In this document: piece after piece, positions 1-8,456 of the stretch | Layout: each line of letters begins with the position of its first letter | Numbering within the stretch: the stretch's first letter is position 1 | NCBI GenBank assembly: GCA_002361355.1 | Contig: DESQ01000019.1 | Span: 119,542 to 183,541 of the forward strand | DNA from: Lachnospiraceae bacterium UBA3310 | GTDB lineage: Bacteria > Bacillota > Clostridia > Lachnospirales > Lachnospiraceae | DNA length: 64,000 nt | Direction: 5' to 3' | Position numbers and translations under genes: made by a program | The notes under the pieces: model-generated | Databases searched by the model: none | Told to the model about the DNA's origin: nothing | What the model saw: the letters and a program-made list of their open reading frames with translations, nothing else

Positions 1-232
1 AGATCTCCTGATTGGTAGCTCCCGTCATCATTTTCATAAAAAAGCTAACGCACAGAAGCGTAACAAGCGCCGCAATCACCAGCATAATCAGGCTCTGCTT
101 GCGCGGATCGCCGCCGTTTCCTCCCGGACCGCCGGGGCCGCCCTGTCCTCCTTGTCCACCAGGGCCGCCAGGGCCGGGGGCTCCGCCATTATCATATTGA
201 TTTACACTGTCTGCTTTATCTACATTTGCCAT
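1..232 (-). CDS. ftsH: ATP-dependent zinc metalloprotease FtsH, N-terminal part (runs off window)
   Basis: Only the first 77 or so codons are present; the rest lies beyond position 1. The visible protein starts MANVDKADSV, continues into a Gly/Pro/Gln-rich stretch of about 25 residues (repeats of GGP and GGQ), then a DPRKQ basic boundary and one hydrophobic segment (about residues 48-64), ending in MMTGATNQEI. The ending matches the usual FtsH transition from the first membrane helix to the extracytoplasmic domain, where T/S-N-x-E-I-x-Y is common in clostridial FtsH. The AAA and zinc-protease domains are not in the window, so the name rests on this N-terminal signature alone. FtsH degrades membrane and regulatory proteins at the cytoplasmic membrane. 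It diverges from pyrG. Confidence 0.72.
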   Translation of the reverse strand, partial: MANVDKADSVNQYDNGGAPGPGGPGGQGGQGGPGGPGGNGGDPRKQSLIMLVIAALVTLLCVSFFMKMMTGATNQEI

Positions 233-295
233 AGAAAAGGCATCCTCTCTTTCTCTAGTTATCCTAGTATATACTTTTATACCCGCAAATCCGCA

Positions 296-317
296 CTACT
301 ATATAACTATATAGTAG
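296..317. repeat. Perfect 10-bp inverted repeat in the ftsH-pyrG intergenic region
   Basis: CTACTATATA at 296-305 and TATATAGTAG at 308-317 form a perfect dyad with a 2-base centre. It lies about 65 bases upstream of the ftsH start and about 160 bases upstream of pyrG. The tiny centre makes an RNA hairpin less likely than a DNA operator. It may be a repressor site for ftsH, or overlapping AT-rich promoter elements on both strands. No regulator can be named. Confidence 0.5.
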
Positions 318-417
318 GAAAAAATAGAAATCAATGAGAAATTTGTGAAATTCTGCACACATCTCTTAAAGTATTATAAAGTTTTTCCCCTTTTTTCTCT
401 AATTTTCCTTTTTGGTA

Positions 418-446
418 TAGATTTTCCCTCGGATTTTCCTTATAAT
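418..446 (+). promoter_or_regulatory. Probable pyrG promoter
   Basis: A perfect -10 hexamer TATAAT lies at 441-446. The -35 position at 17 bp spacing (TAGATT, 418-423) is poor. The transcript would have a leader of only about 25 nt with the ribosome binding site GAAAGGGA before the ATG at 477. There is no leader terminator and no G-run at the start site, so the CTP-sensing reiterative-transcription attenuation known from Bacillus pyrG is not visible here. Confidence 0.5.
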
Positions 447-476
447 AGTAAAAGAAATTAAGAAAGGGACAGACTC

Positions 477-2078
477 ATGGCAGTAAAATATGTATTTGTC
501 ACAGGCGGCGTTGTGTCAGGACTCGGTAAGGGAATCACGGCGGCATCACTGGGACGACTTTTAAAAGCGCGCGGTTACAAAGTAACCATGCAGAAATTTG
601 ATCCATACATCAATATTGATCCGGGAACCATGAACCCGATTCAGCACGGCGAAGTGTTCGTCACCGAAGATGGCACCGAGACAGACTTGGATCTTGGTCA
701 TTATGAGCGGTTCATCGACGAAAATCTGGACAAGAACTCCAATGTGACCACGGGAAAAGTATATTGGTCTGTTCTTCAAAAAGAGCGGCGGGGTGATTAC
801 GGCGGCGGTACCGTTCAGGTGATCCCCCACATTACAAATGAAATCAAAAGCCGGTTTTACCGCAACTTTACCGATCAGGAAACCCGTATCGCCATCATTG
901 AGGTGGGCGGTACCGTAGGCGATATCGAGAGCCAGCCTTTTCTGGAGTCCATTCGCCAGTTCCAGCATGAAGTGGGGCGGGAGAATGCGATTTTGATTCA
1001 TGTTACGCTGATTCCCTATCTGAGCGCTTCTCAGGAACTGAAAACGAAACCCACGCAGGCCAGCGTCAAGGATTTACAGGGTATGGGTATCCAGCCCGAC
1101 ATCATCGTCTGCCGCAGTGAGCATCCACTGGATCAGGGTATCAAAGATAAAATTGCTTTGTTCTGTAACGTACCGAACAACCGCGTTTTACAGAATCTGG
1201 ATGTGGAGCACTTATATGAGGCGCCCCTCGCCATGGAAAAGGAACATCTGGCGCAGGTGGCATGCGAATGTCTGAGACTGGACTGCCCCGAGCCGGATCT
1301 GGCCGATTGGAAAGCCATGGTAGAAGCGCTGCGGACTCCCACCAGTTCTGTGACCGTAGCTCTTGTAGGAAAATACACACAGCTCCACGACGCTTATATC
1401 AGCGTGGTGGAAGCCTTAAAGCACGGCGGTATTTCCCACCGCTGTGTGGTAGATATCAAATGGGTTGATTCTGAGACCGTTACGAAGGAAAACGTGGATT
1501 CTATTTTTCATGACGTAAACGGCATTCTGGTTCCCGGCGGCTTCGGAGATCGTGGTATTCAAGGTAAAATCGAAGCTATCACCTACGCCAGAGAACATAA
1601 AATCCCCTTCCTGGGGCTCTGTCTTGGCATGCAGCTTGCTATTGTAGAGTTTGCCAGAAATGTGATCGGCTACAACGACGCGCACAGCATCGAGCTGGAT
1701 CCTTCCACCACGCATCCCGTTATAGCGCTGATGCCTGACCAGAACGGTGTGGAGGATATCGGCGGCACACTGCGGCTTGGCTCCTATCCCTGTGTATTGG
1801 ACAAGACATCCAAAGCCTATGAACTTTATGGCGAGGAGACCATTCACGAACGTCACAGGCACCGTTACGAAGTCAACAACGATTTCCGCACTGTGCTCAC
1901 GGAAAAGGGTATGCGTCTGGTAGGGCTCTCTCCCGACGGGCGCATCGTGGAAATGTGCGAACTTGCGGATCATCCCTTCTTTGTGGCGACGCAGGCACAC
2001 CCGGAATTAAAATCCCGCCCCAACAGACCCCATCCGCTTTTCAAGGGATTTGTGGAAGCCGCGTTAAAAACAAAATAA
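477..2078 (+). CDS. pyrG: CTP synthase
   Basis: Converts UTP to CTP with ATP and glutamine, the last step of de novo cytidine nucleotide synthesis in the cytoplasm. The 533-residue length is normal. The N-terminal amidoligase domain (about residues 1-265) carries FVTGGVVSGLGKG near the start and the FDPYINIDPGTMNP and HGEVFVTEDG motifs. The C-terminal class-I glutamine amidotransferase domain (about 290-525) shows VPGGFGDRG, the nucleophile elbow PFLGLCLGMQ (catalytic Cys) and the His-Glu pair in THPE-like AHPELKSRP. The start ATG follows GAAAGGGA at good spacing. It is a single-gene unit, diverging from ftsH and converging on the GH3 gene with a shared terminator between them. Confidence 0.98.
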   Translation: MAVKYVFVTGGVVSGLGKGITAASLGRLLKARGYKVTMQKFDPYINIDPGTMNPIQHGEVFVTEDGTETDLDLGHYERFIDENLDKNSNVTTGKVYWSVLQKERRGDYGGGTVQVIPHITNEIKSRFYRNFTDQETRIAIIEVGGTVGDIESQPFLESIRQFQHEVGRENAILIHVTLIPYLSASQELKTKPTQASVKDLQGMGIQPDIIVCRSEHPLDQGIKDKIALFCNVPNNRVLQNLDVEHLYEAPLAMEKEHLAQVACECLRLDCPEPDLADWKAMVEALRTPTSSVTVALVGKYTQLHDAYISVVEALKHGGISHRCVVDIKWVDSETVTKENVDSIFHDVNGILVPGGFGDRGIQGKIEAITYAREHKIPFLGLCLGMQLAIVEFARNVIGYNDAHSIELDPSTTHPVIALMPDQNGVEDIGGTLRLGSYPCVLDKTSKAYELYGEETIHERHRHRYEVNNDFRTVLTEKGMRLVGLSPDGRIVEMCELADHPFFVATQAHPELKSRPNRPHPLFKGFVEAALKTK

Positions 2079-2104
2079 TTATATTTAGTAATAAATAAAA
2101 ACAA

Positions 2105-2148
2105 AAAAGCTGCCGCCTTCCGGTCTTTACCGAAACGCGACAGCTTTT
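2105..2148. terminator. Bidirectional intrinsic terminator between pyrG and the GH3 gene
   Basis: AAAAGCTGCCGC (2105-2116) pairs with GCGACAGCTTTT (2137-2148), with an inner CGGT/ACCG extension. On the minus strand the single mismatch becomes a G-U pair, so the hairpin is best for the gene ending at 2170. A-runs and T-runs flank both sides, so it can serve both convergent genes. Confidence 0.85.
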
Positions 2149-2169
2149 CATTTCATTTTCTTATTTGTA

Positions 2170-4446
2170 TCAGCCTTCTTCCAACGCGTTCAGCTTATCT
2201 ACGACCGCCTGCACATCTCCCATCGTCACAGAGCCCGCGCCGAAACTCACAGGCCCGCGCAGCGGCATGTACCTCTCCATGGCTTCGTTCATCTCATCCG
2301 TGATCGCCTCGCTGGCCGCACTGCCCTCTTCTTCACCGCCAAAAAGATCTTTCTTAATCAAAGTCTTTGCGATCTCCCAGGCCCTGGGATCTTTTTTGAC
2401 ATCTCCCACAGTGGTATCCGTCGTGTAAACGAAAGGAATCTTCACAGTGGACTCCACCGTCACCTCTTTTGTCAGCCTGATATCCCTCGAGGAACTGCCT
2501 GCCATCAGTTCAAAAGCACCTGTCTCCACATGCCAGTCCTGAATCTTTACGCTATAATATGCAAAAGCTCTCTTATCCAGCCGGAAAGTCACCGTCTTCG
2601 TCTCGCCGGGCGCAAGCTCCACTTTCTCAAAGCCTTTCAGCTCCTTCACCGGACGGATCACTGTGCTCTCCTTGTCAGCCACATAGAGCTGCACCACTTC
2701 CTTACCGGCTATATCTCCGGTATTCCTGATATCCACGGAAACCTCCATGGTATCGGTATCCTTCATGGTATCCTTGTCCGTCCGCAGATTGGAATACTCA
2801 AATGTCGTGTAGGAAAGGCCATGCCCGAAGGGAAACAGCACATCCATTTTTTTCTTGTCATAATAGCGGTATCCCACGAAAATACCTTCGCGGTATTCCA
2901 CCTTGTCCCTCTCCCCGATATAGAAGAGATAGGAAGGATTATCTTCCAGTTTCAAAGGAAAGGTCTCCGGCAGTTTTGCACTGGGATTCACTTTGCCAAA
3001 CAGGATGTCGCAGACTGCGCCGCCTACTGCCTGACCGCCCAGATACGCTTCTACAATACCTTTTACCTGATTCACCCAAGGCATCTCCACAGGTGAGCCG
3101 TTGTGTAATACCACCACCGTATTAGGCTGTACCTGTGCCACTCTGGCAATCAACTCGTTCTGACAATCCGGCATCCGCATATGCGATCTGTCAAAGCCCT
3201 CCGACTCGAAAGCATCGGGCAGTCCGGCAAAAATAACCGCAACTTTTGCCTTTTTCGCCGCCTCTACCGCCTCCGCAAGCATCGCTTCGTCCGTCTTATC
3301 TTCCTTATCATCAAAGCCCTGCGCATAGGTAACATTTGCCATATCCTTCACTTCGTCAAGCGCCGAAGTAATTTTATGACTGTTGATATGGGAACTGCCG
3401 CCTCCCTGATACCGGGGCGTCTTCGCATATTTCCCGATAAAGGCAATCTCATCCTTCTCGGAGAGCGGAAGCACGCCTTCGTTTTTCAGAAGGACAATCG
3501 TTTCCTGCGCCACTCTGCGCGCCATCTCGTGATCCTTATCCCTGTCAAAGACCGCGTTTTTGTCCCGGTTTTCCTCATAGCGGAAAACAATATTCAGGAT
3601 GCGTGCCACCGCCATATCCAGAACCCTTTCCGGCAGCTCGCCGCTCTGCACCGCGCCCACGATCAGCTTGTCATTGGAACCTCCCGAGGAGGGCATCTCC
3701 AAATCAAGACCCGCCTGTAAATCTTTTACACGGCTGTTGACCGCACCCCAGTCGCTCATTACATATCCTTCAAAGCCCCACTCATCACGCAGAACCTCCG
3801 TCAGGAATTTGTGATTCTCCGCCGCGTATTTACCATTGATCTTGTTATAAGAGCACATCACCGTCCACGGTTTTTCTTTCTTGATCGCTCCCTCAAAAGC
3901 AGCCAGATAAATCTCGCGAAGCGCTCTCTCTCCTATTTTTGAATCGGAAGACATTCTCCTTGTCTCCTGATTGTTTGCCAGAAAGTGTTTGATACTTGTT
4001 CCCACGTTCTTACTCTGTACCCCATGGATCAGCGCGCCGGCTGCCTCGCTCGCCACAAACGGATCCTCAGAATAATACTCAAAGTTACGCCCGCAAAGAG
4101 GAGAACGCTTAATGTTCACGGCCGGACCCAAAATCACACTCACGCCCTCCGCCTGGCACTCCTCGCCCAGCGTCTCGCCCATCTGGTGTAAAAGCTCCCT
4201 GTTAAAAGAAGCCGCCGTCCCGCAGCCTGCGGGAAAACATACCGCCTTAATGCTCTCGTTGACCCCAAGATGATCGCCCTCCTGATCCTGCTTACGCAGA
4301 CCGTGAGGCCCATCTGACACCATACTTGCGGGAATCCCCAAACGCTCCACCGCCTCCGTATGCCAGAAATCCGCGCCGGAGCACATGGAAGCCTTCTCCT
4401 CCAGCGTCATCTTTGACACGATCTCCCTGATCTTTTCTGCTGTCAT
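2170..4446 (-). CDS. Glycoside hydrolase family 3 beta-glucosidase-type enzyme
   Basis: Hydrolyses beta-linked glucosides or related glycosides by a retaining mechanism; no signal peptide, so probably cytoplasmic. The N-terminal TIM-barrel contains SDGPHG, GRNFEYYSEDP, the KHFLANNQE segment and the SDWGAV motif whose Asp (about residue 232) is the family nucleophile. The second domain has GGGSSHIN and KVAVIFAGL, and a C-terminal fibronectin-III-like domain contains IRNTGDIAGKEVVQLYVAD. I start it at the ATG at 4446, five codons inside the longest frame, because GGAGG lies at proper spacing before it and overlaps the upstream ATG. About 758 residues, normal for GH3 with the Fn3-like domain. 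Stand-alone, possibly reading on from the sensor kinase upstream. The exact substrate cannot be told. Confidence 0.93.
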   Translation of the reverse strand: MTAEKIREIVSKMTLEEKASMCSGADFWHTEAVERLGIPASMVSDGPHGLRKQDQEGDHLGVNESIKAVCFPAGCGTAASFNRELLHQMGETLGEECQAEGVSVILGPAVNIKRSPLCGRNFEYYSEDPFVASEAAGALIHGVQSKNVGTSIKHFLANNQETRRMSSDSKIGERALREIYLAAFEGAIKKEKPWTVMCSYNKINGKYAAENHKFLTEVLRDEWGFEGYVMSDWGAVNSRVKDLQAGLDLEMPSSGGSNDKLIVGAVQSGELPERVLDMAVARILNIVFRYEENRDKNAVFDRDKDHEMARRVAQETIVLLKNEGVLPLSEKDEIAFIGKYAKTPRYQGGGSSHINSHKITSALDEVKDMANVTYAQGFDDKEDKTDEAMLAEAVEAAKKAKVAVIFAGLPDAFESEGFDRSHMRMPDCQNELIARVAQVQPNTVVVLHNGSPVEMPWVNQVKGIVEAYLGGQAVGGAVCDILFGKVNPSAKLPETFPLKLEDNPSYLFYIGERDKVEYREGIFVGYRYYDKKKMDVLFPFGHGLSYTTFEYSNLRTDKDTMKDTDTMEVSVDIRNTGDIAGKEVVQLYVADKESTVIRPVKELKGFEKVELAPGETKTVTFRLDKRAFAYYSVKIQDWHVETGAFELMAGSSSRDIRLTKEVTVESTVKIPFVYTTDTTVGDVKKDPRAWEIAKTLIKKDLFGGEEEGSAASEAITDEMNEAMERYMPLRGPVSFGAGSVTMGDVQAVVDKLNALEEG

Positions 4447-4594
4447 GTTATAATCCTCCATTCTCTGTCAGTAGCAGCTCCAATACCTTCTCCAATATTT
4501 TAGAACAGCTCCTTCAATATAATTCCAGTGTAACATGACCGGCTTTTATATCCAATAGATTTTTATGTAGTTTTTTCTGTATAATTGTATTTTC

Positions 4595-5881
4595 TTAAAA
4601 CATGTCCGAATTCCAGACAGACCCCAACGCCAAACGCAGTTTCATCACGCAGTAGCTCCCGCCCTCCTTGCAGTTCCCAAACCATATCTTCCCGCCGTGG
4701 GCCAAAATAATCTTGCGCACAATCTCCAGCCCGCGGATGTTTTCTGCGGCGTTCTCTTTTTTCCTTCCCTGTAAACGCCGCAGGACTTCCTCCGAATATC
4801 CCATCCCGTTATCCTGAAACCGGATATAGCATTTTCGTTTTTCTTGCCGCAGGGAAATTTTTATTTTTACAACCTCTGTCTGTCCGCCGTGCTTGACGCT
4901 GTTATTGATCAGATTTCGGAAAACGCGCACCAAAAGCTGTCTGTCCGCCCTCACAACCGTCTGCTCACCCTTTTCGTCAATCTCCACATCTATTTCCAGT
5001 AATTCAGGAATCGAATCATTTAAAAAAGAAACCGCCACGCCTCTGATGATTTCCGCCGGACGCACCTTCTCCTTCCGAAGCGCCTGCATGGAATATTCCA
5101 GTTGGGAAGTAAGGTTCAGATCGGAGATTAAGTCCTTCATAACCACACTCTGATGCCGGATTACCGCCGCCTGCTGCCTTGTTTCCTCCGGCAGCCCTTC
5201 ATCCTGTTCCAATGTATCCGCATACCCCATTACCATGGACAACGGCGTCCGGATGTCATGGGATATGCCAGCAATCCACTCAATCCGTGCCCGCTCCCTG
5301 TTTTTCGTAAAACGTCTCGCAAAGGCGAACGCCAGCACCACAATCCAGACAAAATTGATGAAGAAAAACACCAGAATTGTCCGCTTAAAGAATTCCATCC
5401 ACGGAAGCGAAAATTCCATGGTGTATTTCCACATGACATCCTTCTGCATGCCCACGACCATAATCCGGTCGTCCCAGACACGCATTCGCACGGGATAACC
5501 CTGCAGATACCATTTGCTCATGCGGGCAATCTCTGACCTGCTGTATTCTTCTTTTAACTCCTCCGGTTTCCGAATGCTCCATATTACCCGGCCGTCTTCA
5601 TCGAGAAGCATCGCCCACTGATCCTCTTTTTCAAATTCCTGCGCCATCTCCTCACTGAGCACATATCCGTTCTCTGTAAGTGTCAGCGCCTCCATAATAT
5701 CTCCGCCGTCAATATAACGGACATCCGTGTTCACATAAACAACCAATGCCGATATCAAAAGCATCATGTTTAAGATACTCGTCAAGGCAGCGACGCCAAA
5801 TACCGCCATCGCACCATAAAAAAACAAACGTACTGCCTTTCTGAAATTATAGTTTATCTGCCCTCTCCCGAAACCGCTCAT
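4595..5881 (-). CDS. Sensor histidine kinase of a lantibiotic-stress type two-component system
   Basis: 428 residues. Helix 1 spans about 18-50, followed by an extracellular region of about 115 residues, helix 2 at about 167-189, then HisKA with ISHDIRTP (His208) and a HATPase domain with N-box NLINNSVKHGG and G-box DNGMGYS. It should autophosphorylate and pass phosphate to the regulator encoded just upstream, with which it overlaps by ATGA. The pair sits back to back with a LanF/E/G-type ABC transporter, the usual arrangement for systems that detect antimicrobial peptides or cell-envelope damage. The ligand is unknown. The final 10 residues are not conserved-looking, and no terminator is seen directly after the stop. 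Confidence 0.9.
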   Translation of the reverse strand: MSGFGRGQINYNFRKAVRLFFYGAMAVFGVAALTSILNMMLLISALVVYVNTDVRYIDGGDIMEALTLTENGYVLSEEMAQEFEKEDQWAMLLDEDGRVIWSIRKPEELKEEYSRSEIARMSKWYLQGYPVRMRVWDDRIMVVGMQKDVMWKYTMEFSLPWMEFFKRTILVFFFINFVWIVVLAFAFARRFTKNRERARIEWIAGISHDIRTPLSMVMGYADTLEQDEGLPEETRQQAAVIRHQSVVMKDLISDLNLTSQLEYSMQALRKEKVRPAEIIRGVAVSFLNDSIPELLEIDVEIDEKGEQTVVRADRQLLVRVFRNLINNSVKHGGQTEVVKIKISLRQEKRKCYIRFQDNGMGYSEEVLRRLQGRKKENAAENIRGLEIVRKIILAHGGKIWFGNCKEGGSYCVMKLRLALGSVWNSDMF

Positions 5882-6594
5882 ACCAGTCTGTACCCCAATC
5901 CTCTCACCGTCAGAAGATACTGCGGATGGGAGGGATCTTCCTCTATTTTTTCTCTCAGCCTGCGGATATGGACAACCAGCGTATTTTCATACCCGTAATT
6001 TTCTTCCTGCCAGACCGCGTCGCACAGCGCGTCGATGGTCACAATACGCCCTCTCTCCTGCGCAAGTTTTTGCAGGATGGCGTATTCCTTCGCTGTGAGC
6101 GTGACCTCCCCGTCTGTACGGTCTTCTATATCGCTGTCCCAGTGCACGACACCGCTCCCCAGATCCACCCGACATTTTCCCAGCGCGATTATCTCTTCCT
6201 CCTGCACGTTTTTCACGCGGTACACCCGTTTGAGCACCGCCGTTACCCGCAGAATCAACTCCTCTGGAAGAAAAGGCTTTGTGATATAATCATCCGCACC
6301 AAGTCCCAGCCCCCGCAGTCTGTTTTCATCCTCATCTCTTGCCGAGAGGAAAATCACAGGCACTTCCGAAGCCTGCCGCCATTTTTTAAAAAGAGAAAAG
6401 CCGTCCCCGTCCGGAAGCATCACATCCAGAAGAATCAACTGCGGTTCTTTTTCATAAAACATTCTCTCGGCCTCTTTGCAGTTTCCCGCCATAGTCACGT
6501 CATAGAATCCCGCGCGCCGCAAAAATCCGCAAACCATTTCCCGAAGCGCCTTCTCGTCGTCCACCAACAAAATTTTACAGTCATATAAATTCAT
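5878..6594 (-). CDS. OmpR-family response regulator
   Basis: 238 residues. The receiver domain (1-120) has the acidic pocket VDDE, phosphoacceptor Asp57 in LLDVMLP, and the conserved Thr/Ser and Lys (FLSARD, TKPF). The C-terminal winged-helix domain ends with VVHIRRLREKIEEDP and TVRGLGYRL. It is expected to activate the divergent ABC transporter genes starting at 6752 when phosphorylated by the overlapping kinase gene. The start at 6594 has no strong Shine-Dalgarno sequence; a GGGGG run lies about 5-10 bases before it. Confidence 0.93.
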   Translation of the reverse strand: MNLYDCKILLVDDEKALREMVCGFLRRAGFYDVTMAGNCKEAERMFYEKEPQLILLDVMLPDGDGFSLFKKWRQASEVPVIFLSARDEDENRLRGLGLGADDYITKPFLPEELILRVTAVLKRVYRVKNVQEEEIIALGKCRVDLGSGVVHWDSDIEDRTDGEVTLTAKEYAILQKLAQERGRIVTIDALCDAVWQEENYGYENTLVVHIRRLREKIEEDPSHPQYLLTVRGLGYRLV

Positions 6595-6617
6595 ATCAAA
6601 ATCCCCCGTGTGATATT

Positions 6618-6646
6618 AGTATATTGTGTACCGCATTTCCTGAAAA
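6618..6646 (-). promoter_or_regulatory. Probable promoter of the two-component operon
   Basis: Read on the minus strand: TTTTCA (6646-6641), 17 bp, TATACT (6623-6618), about 24 bases before the regulator start. The same 157-base intergenic space must also hold the promoter and regulator sites for the divergent transporter; I do not see a clear consensus -35 for the latter, as expected if it needs the response regulator. Confidence 0.5.
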
Positions 6647-6751
6647 GAGTCATGTATCATTCTTAAGGTAAATGTAATCTTCCCTTCATCCCCCTGTAAG
6701 CCCGCCCCTTTATCCTGTCTGTAACAACCAACTCAGAAAGGATGAAGCACG

Positions 6752-7672
6752 ATGTCAACACAAAATCTGGTAGAAACCCATAACCTCACAAAAGAATACG
6801 GCAAAGTCCGCTGTGTCGATTCTGTCAACATGCGCGTCGCGCCCGGCGCGGTCTACGGTTTCCTGGGCCCCAACGGCGCCGGGAAATCCACCACCCTGAA
6901 AATGATTCTCGGTCTGGCAAAACCCACCGCCGGCGACATTACGCTCTTTGGCACACCTGTCAACGAGAAAAACCGTATCGGACTTTTAAAACAGACCGGT
7001 TCTTTAATCGAATCCCCAAGCTATTACGGCCATCTGACCGGAGAGGAAAACCTGCAGATTATCCAGACGTTAAAAGGCTGTTCCGAGAAGGATATCGACA
7101 AGGTTTTAAAAATTGTACGTCTGGACGAAGCCCGCAAAAAGCTGGTCAATCACTATTCTCTCGGCATGAAGCAGCGCCTCGGTCTTGCCGCCGCTCTGCT
7201 TGGTTTTCCAAAACTCTTAATTCTGGACGAGCCGACAAACGGTCTCGATCCCGCGGGCATTCAGGAAATGCGAAACCTGATCCGCTCCCTGCCGGAAGCC
7301 TACGGCATGACAATCCTTGTATCCTCCCACTTACTCAGTGAAATCGACCAGATGGCCGACCATGTGGGAATCATCCGCAAGGGCGAGCTGGTCTATCAGG
7401 ACAGCCTGGAATCTCTGCACGCCCACGCCAGAGAACAAATTGCCCTCCGGGTCAGCCACACCGCCATCGCCGCCGACCTTCTTCGCCAAAACGGCATGGA
7501 AGTGTCGCAGGAGGAAGATTATCTTCTGCTTCCCATGTTGGACGACAAACAGGTGGCGGCTCTTTGCAGGCAGCTTATCTCACAAAACGTATCCCTTTAC
7601 CGCATTGAAAAAAGGGAAAAGAGTCTGGAAGATATTTTCCTCTCCCTGACCGGAAAGGAGAGCAGCTTATGA
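6752..7672 (+). CDS. ABC transporter ATPase, bacitracin/lantibiotic immunity (LanF/BcrA) type
   Basis: 306 residues. One nucleotide-binding domain with Walker A GPNGAGKST (39-47), a signature of the reduced form SLGMKQRL typical of this subfamily, Walker B LLILDEPTNGLDP and H-loop SSHLLSE. The C-terminal 70 residues are the usual accessory domain. It energises the two permeases encoded next, overlapping the first by four bases. By family, such complexes expel antimicrobial peptides from the membrane or confer bacitracin-like resistance. The start follows AGAAAGGATGAAG at acceptable spacing. No lantibiotic precursor or modification genes are in the window, so this is likely resistance to outside peptides rather than self-immunity. 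Confidence 0.92.
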   Translation: MSTQNLVETHNLTKEYGKVRCVDSVNMRVAPGAVYGFLGPNGAGKSTTLKMILGLAKPTAGDITLFGTPVNEKNRIGLLKQTGSLIESPSYYGHLTGEENLQIIQTLKGCSEKDIDKVLKIVRLDEARKKLVNHYSLGMKQRLGLAAALLGFPKLLILDEPTNGLDPAGIQEMRNLIRSLPEAYGMTILVSSHLLSEIDQMADHVGIIRKGELVYQDSLESLHAHAREQIALRVSHTAIAADLLRQNGMEVSQEEDYLLLPMLDDKQVAALCRQLISQNVSLYRIEKREKSLEDIFLSLTGKESSL

Positions 7673-8421
7673 TTACTTTGCAGATGGAATTTAAAAAAAT
7701 CAGGAGAAAAAAGATCGGCCTGACCATGTTCGCCCTGCTGGGCATTCAGTTTGCATGGCTTCTCTGGTCAACCAACAATCCGAACGAGCAGGAACTGCTG
7801 CAAGGCTGGCTTGGCCATCTTCAATCCCAGCCTCTGATATGCGCCATCATGATGCCCACCATCATGTCCGTGCTGGCCTCCCGCCTTGCGGACATAGAGC
7901 ACAAGGGCAATACTTACAAACAGTTAAAGACTTTAAAAACTGCGGGCGCGCTCTACCGGGCGAAGGTACTGTGCGGCTTCCTCTTTCTATTTTTGATGAC
8001 TGCCGCGAACTTTCTCTTTCTGCTGCTCCTTGGTTATAAATACGGCTATGTGGGAAATCCTGACCCGAAGGCTTATCTGGCCGCCTTTATCTTACAGATT
8101 GCCTGCTGCCTCTCCCTGTACCTGCTGCAGCTTGATTTGTCCATGCTGTTTTTTAACCAGATGATCCCGCTGGTGGTCGGCCTGTGCGGTTCTATGCTGG
8201 GTGTGATATTGATGTACCTAAAGACCTATTCCTTCCTTCCGTGGGGCGGCTTTCTCTCCTCCGCTCTTGTGATGATGGACTGGAATCCGGACACCCGGGT
8301 GATTACTTACTATTACCGGGATTACACCCCGATTGAGCTTTTTGCCGTGGCAATGATTTTTGTCTGGATCGTGTTCTTTTATACTGCGGGCAAAATCTTA
8401 TTTACCAGAAAAGAATCATAA
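7669..8421 (+). CDS. Lantibiotic-immunity-type ABC permease, first subunit (LanE/MutE-like)
   Basis: 250 residues, about six membrane segments. The region SRLADIEHKGNTYKQLKTL after the second helix is the characteristic cytoplasmic motif (E-h-x-G-x-T-x-K-x-L) of MutE/EpiE-family permeases. It overlaps the ATPase gene by ATGA, which implies translational coupling, and is followed after 35 bases by the second permease. The pair would form the heterodimeric membrane channel of the exporter. Family level is secure; transported peptide unknown. Confidence 0.88.
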   Translation: MITLQMEFKKIRRKKIGLTMFALLGIQFAWLLWSTNNPNEQELLQGWLGHLQSQPLICAIMMPTIMSVLASRLADIEHKGNTYKQLKTLKTAGALYRAKVLCGFLFLFLMTAANFLFLLLLGYKYGYVGNPDPKAYLAAFILQIACCLSLYLLQLDLSMLFFNQMIPLVVGLCGSMLGVILMYLKTYSFLPWGGFLSSALVMMDWNPDTRVITYYYRDYTPIELFAVAMIFVWIVFFYTAGKILFTRKES

Positions 8422-8456
8422 AAACTGAAAATTTTTGTATGATAAGGGAGGTAACC

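Noticed and set aside
561..2000. Long antisense open frames inside pyrG
   Set aside because: The sense frame encodes a full-length, motif-complete CTP synthase; the antisense frames have no ribosome binding sites or recognisable domains.
2530..3720. Plus-strand open frames opposite the GH3 gene
   Set aside because: They mirror codon structure of a well-supported glycosidase gene and lack start signals or family features.
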